Notes under the pieces: generated by a model
What the model was told of the DNA's origin: nothing
The model's input: only the letters and a program-made list of their open reading frames with translations
Database searches by the model: none
Origin: Lysobacter sp. Root916
Lineage (GTDB): Bacteria; Pseudomonadota; Gammaproteobacteria; Xanthomonadales; Xanthomonadaceae
Reading direction: 5' to 3'
Assembly: GCF_001429785.1 (NCBI RefSeq)
Contig: NZ_LMJF01000014.1
Span: 329,324-393,323, forward strand
Length of the DNA stretch: 64,000 nucleotides
Made by a program: the position numbers and the translations under genes
In this document: positions 16,893-24,840 of the stretch, piece after piece
Layout: each line of letters starts with the position of its first letter
Numbering within the stretch: position 1 is the first letter of the stretch

Positions 16893-19688
16893 TCAACCGC
16901 TGAGCTTGCGCCGCAGCTGTTCGGCGCGCACGCGCTGGATCGCGCCGGGCGGCAGGCCGGCGTCGTAGGCCGCGGTGGCGTGCTTGAGCAGGTCGCGCGC
17001 GGACTGGCGCTCGCCGCGGGCATGGGCGATCTCGGCCGCCATCAGCTGCACGTTGGCGATCATCAGCGGGTCGTAGGCCGGGCTGGCCGCGGCCGCGGCC
17101 AAGGCGCGCCTGACCTGCCGCGAGGCCGCGGCCAGGTCGCCGCGCTTGAACGCCAGATCGGCCTTGAGCGCGAGCAGGCCGGGCTCGAAGTTCTTGTGCT
17201 CGGGCGGGCCCTCGGCGATCCGGCGCTCGGACTCGTCCAGCAGCTGTTGCGCGCGTTGGTAGCGGCGCTCTCGGATCAGCGGACGGACCATGCGCAGTTG
17301 GATGCTGATCAGCTGTTTGGGGTCGGCGTGGGTGCGCGCCAGCGCCAACGCCGCTTCGTAGTCCGGCATCGCGGCGGCATCGCGCTTGAGCGCGACCTGG
17401 GACATGGCGCGCACGTTGAGCGCGCGCATCCGCCAGGGCTGCAGGTCCGGCTCGTCGCCGTAGGCCTGCATCCACTGCAGCGCCTGGTCCAGCAGTTCGA
17501 TCGCGCGCACCGGCTCGCCCATGCTTTCGCCGTACACCGAGGCCAGCGCGATCTGCAGCTTGGCCAGCAGGCGCGGATCCAGGCCCAGGTCGATACCGAT
17601 GCGCAGAGCGCGCTCGGAATGCTCCACCGCTTCCTGCAGCCGGCCCATCTGGTGGTAGATGTCGCCCAGCTCGCTTTCCATTTCCATGGTGTTGCGGCTG
17701 CGTTCGCCGTAGGCGCTACGCGCGATGCGCAGGCCTTCCTGGGCTTCGCGCAGGGCTTCGTCGAGGCGCAGTTGTTCGCTGCGCAGCTGTCCGGCCAGAC
17801 GGTGCAGGACCAGCCGGCTTGGATGGTCGGCCGGCCAGACCGGCGCGGCCAGCGCGCGTGCGCGTAGCAACTGGCGTTCGGCGCGCGGCAGATCGTCGGC
17901 CGCCAACGCCGGCGCGATCGAGGCGATCGTCAGCTCCAGGCGCAGCTCCGGCGCGGCTTCGCCGCCGGCGTCCAGGATCGCCGTGGCGCGGCGGACCGCG
18001 CGCTCGACTTCCTGGTCCTGGGCGGCCTGCAGGGCCGACGCGATGTAGTCCACGTAGGCCTGCGCCAGGGTGGTGGCGTCGGCGCCCTGGCGCTCGCGCA
18101 GCGCGAGCAGTTCGCGGTGCGTGGCCATCGCCTGCTCCGGCCGCTCCATGCCTTGCAGGGCGGAGCCGCGCGCGCTGAGCAGGCGCGCGCGCAGTTCAGG
18201 GTCGTCGCGATCCAGACGCACGATCGCCGCGTCGGCCGCGTCGACGGCGCGCAGGCTGGCCTGGGGATCGCGGATGGCTTCCTGCACCTCGGCGATGGTC
18301 AGCCAGGCGATCGCGCGCGTGCGCGGGTCTTGGCGCGTATCGGCCTGCAATTTGTCGGCGGCGCGCGCGAGCAGGGCCGATACGCTGACCGGCGCGCCGC
18401 GCACGGCGTCGGGCGCGGTTTCGGCCAACACCGATTCCAGGAATTTGCGCGACGCCTCGGTGTATTGCGCCTCGCGCTCGGCGCGCGCGCGCGCGGCCTG
18501 CGCGGTATGTTCGGCGGCGACGGCGCGGTCGCGCTCGTTGTCCAGGCGCCAGACCAGGCCGCTGGCCACCAGCATCGCGAGCAGACTGGCGGCGGTGGCC
18601 AGGCGATGGCGGCCGACGAACTTGCGCAGGCGGTAGACGGCGCCGCCGTGCGCGGCGACGACCGGCTGGCCGTCGAGGTGACGCTGTACGTCGTCGGCCA
18701 GCGCGACCGCGCTGGGATAACGCTCGCCGGGGTCTTCGGCGCAGGCGGTCAGGACGATGCGGTCGAGGTCGCCGCGCAAGGCCCGTCGCAGTGCCGTCGC
18801 TTCCACGCTGACGCTCGGCGCGGGCACCGCCGCGTCGGGTCCGCGCAGTTGCGACAAGCGCCGGCCGGTGATCAGGTCGAACAACAGGACGCCCAGGCCG
18901 AACACGTCGGTGGCGGTGGTTGCCGGGTCGCCGCGTCGCTGCTCGGGCGCGCCGTAGCCCGGGGTGAAGGCCACGGTCACGGTGTGCGCGGGGCCGTCGC
19001 CGCCGTCGATGAGCGTGGCGATGCCGAAGTCCAGCAGCACCGGCGCGCCGTCGCCGCGCACGATCACGTTGGAAGGCTTGAGGTCGCGGTGCAGCACCAG
19101 CCGCCGGTGCGCATGGTCGACCGCCGCGCACAAGCGCAAAAACAACTGCAGCCGTTCGCGCAGGCTGCCGGGCGAGCGCGCCAGATGCTCGTGCAGCGGT
19201 GCCCCGTCGATGTAGTCCATGACCAGATAGGGCTGGCCCTGCGCGCTGGTGCCGCCGTCGATGTGGCGGGCGATCAGCGGATGGTCGAGGCTGGCCAGCA
19301 GGCCGCGTTCGCGCGCCATGCGCCGTCGCGCGGTGTCGCCGCAGGCTCCGTGCAGCAGTTTCAGCGCGACCCGCTGCACGCCGTCGCCGGCCTCGCGCTC
19401 GGCCAGATACACCGTGCCCATGCCGCCGCTGCCCAGTTCGCGCAGCAGGCGGTAGGCGCCGATGGCGTGCGGCGGCATCGGCGCGGCGGTGTGCAAGGCC
19501 TCCGCCAGTCGGCCCAGCACGGGGTCGGTGCGGCCTTCGGTCGCGCAGTGCGCGAGCAGCCGCTCCACCGCCGCGCGCACCTGCGGGTCGGGCTCGTTGC
19601 GCTGGAGAAAATCGGAGCGCTGGTCGGCGGTCAGGGTCAGCGCCTCCTGGAAGCGCTGCTCGATGCGGGCATGCTGTTCGGGCGTCAT
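16893..19688 (-). CDS. Receptor-type Ser/Thr protein kinase with C-terminal helical-repeat domain
   Basis: This is a 931-residue protein. Residues about 80-350 form a Hanks-type kinase with glycine loop (LGSGGMGTVYLAE), catalytic loop HRDLKPSN (Asp202), DFG motif (LLDFGIATL) and GYGAPEQ element, so it should be active. A single membrane helix lies at about 365-385 (LATAASLLAMLVASGLVW). The remaining about 540 residues are alpha-helical TPR-like repeats, expected to lie outside the cytoplasm. The start overlaps the sigma-factor stop by ATGA (19685-19688). The pair resembles known sigma-factor/Ser-Thr-kinase modules in Xanthomonadaceae in which phosphorylation activates the sigma factor. The adjacent peptide export cassette is the likely target. 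Confidence 0.92.
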   Translation of the reverse strand: MTPEQHARIEQRFQEALTLTADQRSDFLQRNEPDPQVRAAVERLLAHCATEGRTDPVLGRLAEALHTAAPMPPHAIGAYRLLRELGSGGMGTVYLAEREAGDGVQRVALKLLHGACGDTARRRMARERGLLASLDHPLIARHIDGGTSAQGQPYLVMDYIDGAPLHEHLARSPGSLRERLQLFLRLCAAVDHAHRRLVLHRDLKPSNVIVRGDGAPVLLDFGIATLIDGGDGPAHTVTVAFTPGYGAPEQRRGDPATTATDVFGLGVLLFDLITGRRLSQLRGPDAAVPAPSVSVEATALRRALRGDLDRIVLTACAEDPGERYPSAVALADDVQRHLDGQPVVAAHGGAVYRLRKFVGRHRLATAASLLAMLVASGLVWRLDNERDRAVAAEHTAQAARARAEREAQYTEASRKFLESVLAETAPDAVRGAPVSVSALLARAADKLQADTRQDPRTRAIAWLTIAEVQEAIRDPQASLRAVDAADAAIVRLDRDDPELRARLLSARGSALQGMERPEQAMATHRELLALRERQGADATTLAQAYVDYIASALQAAQDQEVERAVRRATAILDAGGEAAPELRLELTIASIAPALAADDLPRAERQLLRARALAAPVWPADHPSRLVLHRLAGQLRSEQLRLDEALREAQEGLRIARSAYGERSRNTMEMESELGDIYHQMGRLQEAVEHSERALRIGIDLGLDPRLLAKLQIALASVYGESMGEPVRAIELLDQALQWMQAYGDEPDLQPWRMRALNVRAMSQVALKRDAAAMPDYEAALALARTHADPKQLISIQLRMVRPLIRERRYQRAQQLLDESERRIAEGPPEHKNFEPGLLALKADLAFKRGDLAAASRQVRRALAAAAASPAYDPLMIANVQLMAAEIAHARGERQSARDLLKHATAAYDAGLPPGAIQRVRAEQLRRKLSG

Positions 19689-20257
19689 CGGTCCAGCTCC
19701 TCGCGCAGCCAGGCTTTGGCGAAACGCAGATCGCGTTCCACCGTGCGCACGTTGACCGCCAGCGCGTCGGCGATCTCGTGCTGCTTCAAACCCACCAGGT
19801 AGGCCAGTTCGATCGTGCGGCACTGGCGCGGATAAGGGCCTTCGAAAGCGGCCAGCGCCGCTTCCACCTCCAGCCAGCGCTGCTCGGGCAGGGCCCCTTC
19901 CGGAGCCCGCTCCAGGGCTTCGTCGAAGCGGGTGATGATCGCGCCGCCGCCGCGTTTCTCGGCCTGGCGCTGGCGGATCAGGTCGATCAGGGTGTAGCGG
20001 ATCGCGGTGGCCGCGATGCGGAAGAAGTGCTGGCGATTTTGCGCGTCGACGCGGTCGCCCAGCAGGCGCAGCAGCGCCTCGTGGACCAGCTCGGTGGGAT
20101 CCACGAGCGGTCGGCCCATCGTCGCCAGGTGGCGCAGGGCGATGCCTTTGAGTTCGCCGTAGACCAGGCGGTACAGCGCGTCGCGCGCCTGCGCGTCGCC
20201 CGCGCGCGAAGCCTGCAGCAGGGCGGTGACCTCGCCCCGGGTCTGCGGATCCGTCAT
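19685..20257 (-). CDS. ECF-like RNA polymerase sigma factor (kinase-linked type)
   Basis: This 190-residue sigma factor has a region 2 with the ELVHEALLRL segment and IRYTLIDLIRQRQAEKRGG, the latter matching the ECF-like sigma family paired with Ser/Thr kinases. Region 4 at the C-terminus has a helix-turn-helix (LKQHEIADALAVNVRTVERD). No anti-sigma factor is adjacent; the coupled downstream kinase probably takes that role. It is divergent from the peptide cassette, with 145 bp between the start codons. Two near-identical promoter-like elements in that cassette (20321-20350, 24436-24465) are candidate binding sites. Its own promoter was not identified. Confidence 0.92.
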   Translation of the reverse strand: MTDPQTRGEVTALLQASRAGDAQARDALYRLVYGELKGIALRHLATMGRPLVDPTELVHEALLRLLGDRVDAQNRQHFFRIAATAIRYTLIDLIRQRQAEKRGGGAIITRFDEALERAPEGALPEQRWLEVEAALAAFEGPYPRQCRTIELAYLVGLKQHEIADALAVNVRTVERDLRFAKAWLREELDR

Positions 20258-20320
20258 CGCGCCCCCGTACCTGTCCTTGGTGCGGCCAGCATACGCCGGC
20301 CGCTATCGGGTCGCATGCCG

Positions 20321-20350
20321 GTGTCGGGTTTTCGCCCGGCCTTACGAACT
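20321..20350 (+). promoter_or_regulatory. Promoter-like element 1 of the peptide export cassette
   Basis: GTGTCGGGTTTT (20321-20332), 10 bp, then TACGAACT (20343-20350). Both blocks are identical, in order and spacing, to element 2 at 24436-24465, while the spacer differs. It lies 52 bp before the first peptide ATG. The layout is that of an alternative sigma-factor promoter (upstream and -10-like blocks). The adjacent ECF-like sigma factor is the natural candidate. Confidence 0.7.
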
Positions 20351-20402
20351 AGGGATCACGGGCCGGCGATCGGCGCCGCACCACCTCACCGGAGACAAGA
20401 CG

Positions 20403-20570
20403 ATGCGAGTACTGGAACCGCAACACCGGGCGGCCGTCGGCGGCGGCCGCGGCGTGGACGAACAAGGGCGCGACTGCACCGACCCCGGCCATGTGCTCAA
20501 GCCGGCGCCGCGCGACGGCGGCGCGCCGGTCCAAACCCCGCCGACGTCGGCAACGCTGAGCGCGCGCTGA
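20403..20570 (+). CDS. Double-glycine leader peptide precursor 1
   Basis: This is a 55-residue precursor. The leader MRVLEPQHRAAVGGG is exactly 15 residues, the same length as in the four other peptides, ending in Gly-Gly. It has Arg at position 9 where the others have Leu, Ser-Leu or similar hydrophobics nearby, and Gly in place of Ala at 13. The predicted 40-residue core has one Cys in a CTDP motif shared with peptide 3, and several Pro residues. GGAGA (20391-20395) is the ribosome-binding site. Export by the C39 ABC transporter downstream is inferred. Being the most divergent leader, it could be poorly processed. Confidence 0.65.
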   Translation: MRVLEPQHRAAVGGGRGVDEQGRDCTDPGHVLKPAPRDGGAPVQTPPTSATLSAR

Positions 20571-20651
20571 CATCGGTACGGCCGCGGACGCAGGGACGCG
20601 ACCCGGTCACCCCGCGCAAGGAACGCACCCTCATCCAGCAAGGAGCCAACG

Positions 20652-20792
20652 ATGCACACCCTTCATCCGCAACAGCTGCAGCAAGTCGCCGGCGGCGGCG
20701 ACCAGGACACCATCCGTATCGTCAAGCCGCAGAATCCGCCGCCCACCGACACGGTGCGCCTGCCGGAAGTGATCATCATCGATAAGAAGTGA
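20652..20792 (+). CDS. Double-glycine leader peptide precursor 2
   Basis: This is a 46-residue precursor. The leader MHTLHPQQLQQVAGG (15 residues) ends in the canonical VAGG. The 31-residue core is hydrophilic then beta-like, with motifs TIRIVKPQNPPPTDT and a basic end IIIDKK; it has no Cys. Core positions resemble peptide 4 (TIVKPKPPVDTTR), so the two are paralogues placed on either side of the exporter genes. AAGGAG at 20639-20644 is a strong ribosome-binding site. The small size explains why it is easily missed by automatic gene callers. Confidence 0.75.
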   Translation: MHTLHPQQLQQVAGGGDQDTIRIVKPQNPPPTDTVRLPEVIIIDKK

Positions 20793-20803
20793 GGCGCCGG
20801 ATC

Positions 20804-20968
20804 ATGAAAGAACTCGATCGCAAACAGCTGGACGCCGTCGCCGGCGGCGTGATCACCGATCCGGCAACCGGAGGCACCTGCACCGACCCCCGCCCGCCGT
20901 TCCCGTTCCCGCGTCCGCAACCGTCGCCGTGGCCGCCGACGCAGCCCGGTCCGGTGTACGCGCTGTAA
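20804..20968 (+). CDS. Double-glycine leader peptide precursor 3, proline-rich
   Basis: This is a 54-residue precursor. The leader MKELDRKQLDAVAGG is the textbook bacteriocin/colicin-V type, with Leu4, Leu9 and Val12 hydrophobic positions and Ala-Gly-Gly before the cut. The 39-residue core is strongly proline-rich (about one third Pro) with a PPFPFPRPQPSPWPP segment, one Cys in CTDP, and a C-terminal VYAL. Pro-Arg-rich cores recall proline-rich antimicrobial peptides that enter cells and hit ribosomes, but this is only an analogy. It lies 11 bp after peptide 2 and 77 bp before the exporter gene. Confidence 0.75.
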   Translation: MKELDRKQLDAVAGGVITDPATGGTCTDPRPPFPFPRPQPSPWPPTQPGPVYAL

Positions 20969-21045
20969 GCCCGCACGCAGCGGGCGGCCGTCGCGGCCGC
21001 CCGTTGCGATCTTCGTTCGTCGCCTCAATCGCGGGCTCCCGCCGC

Positions 21046-23181
21046 ATGAACGCCAAGCGCGCCATCGTCCAATCCGAAGCCGCCGAGTGCGGCCTGGCCT
21101 GTCTGGCGATGATCGCCGCCCATCACGGCTACGCCGTGGGCCTGCGCGAATTGCGCCGGCGTTACCCCATGTCGCTCAAAGGCGCGCATCTGGGCCAGCT
21201 GATCGACACCGCCGCGCAACTGGGCCTGCAGGGCCGGCCGCTGCGCCTGGAGCTGGACGAGCTGCAGCGTCTGCGTATGCCCTGCATCCTGCATTGGGAT
21301 CTGAACCATTTCGTGGTGCTGACGCGAGTGCGCGGCGAGCGCGTGAGCGTGCTCGACCCGGCGCTGGGCGAACGCAGCCTCACGCGCGCGGAAGTCTCGC
21401 GCCACTTCACCGGCGTGGCGCTGGAACTGAGCCCAGGCGTAGCCTTCGAACGCGCGCCCGCGCCGCCCGCGCTGCCGCTGCGCCAGCTGATCGGCCGGGT
21501 CCGCGGCCTGTGGCGCTCGCTGGCCTTGCTGTTCGGCCTGTCCGCGGCCTTGCAGGTGTTCGTGCTGATCGCGCCGTTTTTCATGCAGGGCGTGATCGAC
21601 CAGGTGCTGATCGCGTCCGATCGCGACCTGCTCGCCGTCCTGGGCCTGGCCTTCGCCGCCAGCGTGGTGTTTCAGGCCGCCATCGGCGCGCTGCGCGCGT
21701 GGGCCGTGGTCCACCTGTCCACCGCCCTTGGCCTGCAATGGAACGGCAACGTGTTCCGGCACCTGTTGCGGCTGCCGATGAGTTACTTCGGCAAGCGCCA
21801 CCTGGGCGACGTGATCTCGCGCCTGGGCTCGGTGCACAGCATCCAGCGCGCGTTGTCGACCAGCTTCGTCGAGGCCTTCATCGACGGGCTGATGGCCGCG
21901 GCGACCCTGGTCATGTTGCTGGTCTACAGCTGGAAGCTGGCCTTGGTGACCCTGCTGACGGTGGCGGCCTATCTGGCGCTGCGCACGGCGGCGTTCCCGG
22001 CGATGCGCGACGGCACCGAACGCCAGTTGATCGCCGGCGCGCGCCAGCAGAGCTACCTGCTCGAGTCGGTGCGCGGCCTGCAATCGCTGAAGCTGGCCGG
22101 CCGCGAGGCCGGGCGCGCGGCCGCGTACGCCAACCTGATGCACGCGACCAGCGACCGCGAGGTCTGGCTGGCGCGGCTGGGTCTGGGCTTCAACGGAATC
22201 AACCAGCTGCTGTTCGGTTTCGAGCGCGTGCTGGTGATCTGGCTCGGCGCGGGCATGGCCATGGACAACCTGTTCTCGGTGGGCATGCTGATCGCCTACC
22301 TGAGCTACAAGGATCAGTTCTCCGCGCGCGTGGCCGGGCTGATCGACAAGGGCGTGGAACTGCGCATGCTGCGTCTGCACGGCGAGCGTCTGGCCGACAT
22401 CGTGCTGGAGCCGCCCGAACGCGAAGCGCGCGAGCGCGCGCAGGCGGCGGTTCCGGCCGATGGCGCGATCGAGGTGGACGGCCTGGGTTATCGCTATGCC
22501 GACGGCGAACCCTGGGTGCTGCGCGACTGCGCGCTGCGCATCGGCGCCGGCGAATCGGTGGCTATCGTCGGCGCCTCCGGCTGCGGCAAAACCACCCTGG
22601 TCAAACTGATGCTGGGTTTGGCGGTGCCGCAGGAAGGCACGGTGCGCGTAGGCGGCCAGGACATCGCCGCGATCGGTCTGCGCGACTATCGGGCGACGCT
22701 GGGCGTGGTGATGCAGGACGACCAGCTGTTCGCCGGCAGCATCGCCGACAACATCGCCTTCGAAGAGGATGCCGATCCGGCACGGGTGGAGCAGGCCGCG
22801 CGCCTGGCCTGCGTGCACGAGGACATCGTCGCCATGCCGATGGGCTACCACAGCCTGATCGGCGACATGGGCAGCAGCCTGTCCGGCGGGCAGAAGCAGC
22901 GCATCGTGCTGGCGCGCGCCTTGTATCGGCGGCCCAGCATCCTGTTTCTGGACGAAGCCACCAGTCACTTGGACGTGCACAGCGAGCGCCTGGTCAATCA
23001 GGCCATCGCCGGCCTGGCGCTGACACGGGTGGTGATCGCGCACCGTCCCGAAACCATCGCCAGCGCCGACCGCGTGCTAGTGATGGAGCGCGGACGCATC
23101 GTCGAAGAGTACCGGCCGCAGGAGCGCGTGCTGGCGCTGGCCGAGCGTCGCGAGCCGGCGCCGGCGGGAGCGCCGCGATGA
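21046..23181 (+). CDS. Peptidase-containing ABC exporter (C39 peptidase, membrane and ATPase domains)
   Basis: This 711-residue protein cleaves Gly-Gly leaders and exports the peptide. The C39 peptidase domain is at about 1-130, with catalytic Cys15 (SEAAECGLACLAMI), oxyanion Gln9, His88 (HWDLNHFVVL) and Asp104 (VLDPALG). An ABC membrane domain of six helices lies at about 150-430. The ATPase domain at about 470-700 has Walker A GASGCGKTT near 509, signature LSGGQKQR, Walker B ILFLDEATSHLD and an H-loop VVIAHR. All catalytic residues are present. The start is set at the ATG just before the peptidase domain. It shares an ATGA overlap with the adaptor gene downstream. Confidence 0.95.
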   Translation: MNAKRAIVQSEAAECGLACLAMIAAHHGYAVGLRELRRRYPMSLKGAHLGQLIDTAAQLGLQGRPLRLELDELQRLRMPCILHWDLNHFVVLTRVRGERVSVLDPALGERSLTRAEVSRHFTGVALELSPGVAFERAPAPPALPLRQLIGRVRGLWRSLALLFGLSAALQVFVLIAPFFMQGVIDQVLIASDRDLLAVLGLAFAASVVFQAAIGALRAWAVVHLSTALGLQWNGNVFRHLLRLPMSYFGKRHLGDVISRLGSVHSIQRALSTSFVEAFIDGLMAAATLVMLLVYSWKLALVTLLTVAAYLALRTAAFPAMRDGTERQLIAGARQQSYLLESVRGLQSLKLAGREAGRAAAYANLMHATSDREVWLARLGLGFNGINQLLFGFERVLVIWLGAGMAMDNLFSVGMLIAYLSYKDQFSARVAGLIDKGVELRMLRLHGERLADIVLEPPEREARERAQAAVPADGAIEVDGLGYRYADGEPWVLRDCALRIGAGESVAIVGASGCGKTTLVKLMLGLAVPQEGTVRVGGQDIAAIGLRDYRATLGVVMQDDQLFAGSIADNIAFEEDADPARVEQAARLACVHEDIVAMPMGYHSLIGDMGSSLSGGQKQRIVLARALYRRPSILFLDEATSHLDVHSERLVNQAIAGLALTRVVIAHRPETIASADRVLVMERGRIVEEYRPQERVLALAERREPAPAGAPR

Positions 23182-24422
23182 GTGCGGATCTGTTCCGGCC
23201 CGAGGCCGTGCAGGCGCAGCGCGGCAGCTGGCTGGGTACGGTGTCGCTGCTGCAGCCGCTGCGCCTATGGCTGCTGGCGGCGCTGGCGGTGGCGCTGGCG
23301 GCCACGATCCTGGCGTTCCTGGCCTTCGGTCAGTACACGCGCCGCGCCACCGTCGGCGGCGAACTGGTGCCGGACCTGGGCCTGTCCACGGTGCTGGCGC
23401 CGGCCGATGGCGTGCTGGCGCGCTCGTTCCCGCAGGAGGGCGAACGCGTGACGGCGGGCAGCGCGCTGGCGCTGGTGCAGATTCCGCGCATCACCGCCGC
23501 GGGCGCCGACCTGCACACCGCCGCGGGCGTCGGGATCGAGCGGCGCTTGGACGGATTGCGGCGCCTGGACACCGCGCAGGACGAGCAGATGCAGGCCCAG
23601 CGCGACGGCCTGCTGCGGCAGATCCAGGCCTTGCGCCAGGAGCAGGCGCAAACCCGCGCCGAATTGGCCACGCGTACCGAGCAGGTGCGCATCGGCCGCG
23701 ATACCGTCGGCCGTTACCGTTCGGTGGTGGAGCAGCGCTACGCCAGCGAGCTGCAACTCAGGCAGCAGGAGCAGGCGCTGCTGGAACTGGTCGGCCAGCA
23801 GCAGGCGATGCAGCGCCAGGCCAGCCAGTCGCAGCGCGCACTCGCGCAACTGCAGCAAAGCCTGCTGGAACTGCCGGCGCAGCGCGCGCAGCAGCGCGCC
23901 GAGCACCAGCAGCTTCTGGCGCAACTGCAACACGAACGCCTGCTGCAGGACGCCAGCGGCGAGCTGATGATCAAGGCGCCGGTGCCGGGTCTGGTCGCCA
24001 GCCGCCTGGTCGAACCCGGGCAGGCCGTGAAGGCCGGCCAGCCGCTGTTGAGCCTGCTACCCAGCGGCTCCGAACTGCAGGCGCAGCTGTGGGTGCCCAG
24101 TTCCGCCATCGGCTTCGTCGCGCCCGGCGATCGCGTGCTGTTGCGCTACCGCGCGTTCCCGTACCAGAAGTTCGGTCAGCACCGCGGCCGAGTGCTGCGG
24201 GTCTCGCGCAGCGCGGTCGCGGCCGGGGCGGACGCGGCGCAGGGCGAGAACGCCTACCGCGTGGTCGTGGCCCTGGAGCGGCAATCGATCCTGGCCTACG
24301 GCCGGGCGGAAGCGCTGCGTCCGGGCATGCGCCTGGACGCGGACATCCTGGGCGAGCGCCGCCGCTTGTACGAGTGGCTGCTGGAACCGCTGTATTCGGT
24401 GCGCGGCCGCATCGGCGCATGA
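23178..24422 (+). CDS. HlyD-type membrane fusion protein for peptide export
   Basis: This is a 414-residue adaptor. It has a short cytoplasmic N-terminus, one membrane helix at about 30-50 (LLAALAVALAATILAFLAFG), and a first half-lipoyl segment (VLAPADGVLARSFPQEGERV). A long coiled coil rich in Gln and Arg follows at about 120-260, then the second half-lipoyl (IKAPVPGLVASRLVEPGQAV) and a beta-barrel. It would link the C39 exporter to an outer-membrane TolC-type channel. None is encoded beside it, although a TolC-like factor lies at 56819. It overlaps the exporter gene by four bases and is followed within 14 bp by the second promoter-like element. Confidence 0.93.
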   Translation: MSADLFRPEAVQAQRGSWLGTVSLLQPLRLWLLAALAVALAATILAFLAFGQYTRRATVGGELVPDLGLSTVLAPADGVLARSFPQEGERVTAGSALALVQIPRITAAGADLHTAAGVGIERRLDGLRRLDTAQDEQMQAQRDGLLRQIQALRQEQAQTRAELATRTEQVRIGRDTVGRYRSVVEQRYASELQLRQQEQALLELVGQQQAMQRQASQSQRALAQLQQSLLELPAQRAQQRAEHQQLLAQLQHERLLQDASGELMIKAPVPGLVASRLVEPGQAVKAGQPLLSLLPSGSELQAQLWVPSSAIGFVAPGDRVLLRYRAFPYQKFGQHRGRVLRVSRSAVAAGADAAQGENAYRVVVALERQSILAYGRAEALRPGMRLDADILGERRRLYEWLLEPLYSVRGRIGA

Positions 24423-24435
24423 GCGCGCAGGCGCC

Positions 24436-24465
24436 GTGTCGGGTTTTGCCTCGCCGCTACGAACT
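24436..24465 (+). promoter_or_regulatory. Promoter-like element 2 of the peptide export cassette
   Basis: The same 12-bp block GTGTCGGGTTTT (24436-24447), 10-bp spacer and TACGAACT (24458-24465) as element 1. It starts 14 bp after the adaptor stop and 133 bp before peptide 4 (103 bp of leader after the -10-like block). It gives the two downstream peptides their own transcript, presumably under the same sigma factor. Confidence 0.7.
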
Positions 24466-24568
24466 GAATAACGGCCGATGTCGCCGGCGCGGTCAGCGCC
24501 GCGCTCGCGAACCCGGCCGCGTCGCGCAAGGTTGCGCGGCCGCTACCACTCAACGAAGGAATACACCG

Positions 24569-24736
24569 ATGAAGTCCATCGACACGCAGGACCTGCGCCG
24601 CATCGCCGGCGGCCAGGGCATCGACACCACCATCGTCAAGCCCAAGCCGCCGGTCGACACCACCCGTCCGCCGCCGCTGCCCAATCCGATCCCCGTGCCC
24701 CCCGGCCCGGACAAGGAAACCGAAATCTTGAAGTAA
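24569..24736 (+). CDS. Double-glycine leader peptide precursor 4, proline-rich
   Basis: This is a 55-residue precursor. The leader MKSIDTQDLRRIAGG (15 residues) ends in IAGG. The 40-residue core starts QGIDTTIVKPKPPVDTTR, close to peptide 2, then has a Pro-rich stretch (PPPLPNPIPVPPGP) and an acidic/Lys tail DKETEILK; it has no Cys. GAAGGA (24555-24560) precedes the ATG. The Pro-rich part is about 20 residues, with Pro at nearly every second place, so it should adopt an extended polyproline helix. Confidence 0.75.
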   Translation: MKSIDTQDLRRIAGGQGIDTTIVKPKPPVDTTRPPPLPNPIPVPPGPDKETEILK

Positions 24737-24840
24737 ACCGCGGCGGTATCGCCCCGGATCCGCGCCGCACGTCCTCCGGGCGTGCGGCGCGCACGCAGCG
24801 CTTCGCGCGAGCTGCCATCGCATCGCACAAAGGACCGATC

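Noticed and set aside
20776-21065. Small Gly/Arg-rich minus-strand frames opposite peptide 3 and the exporter start
   Set aside because: They lack a ribosome-binding site and overlap a Gly-Gly leader peptide with a much better signal.
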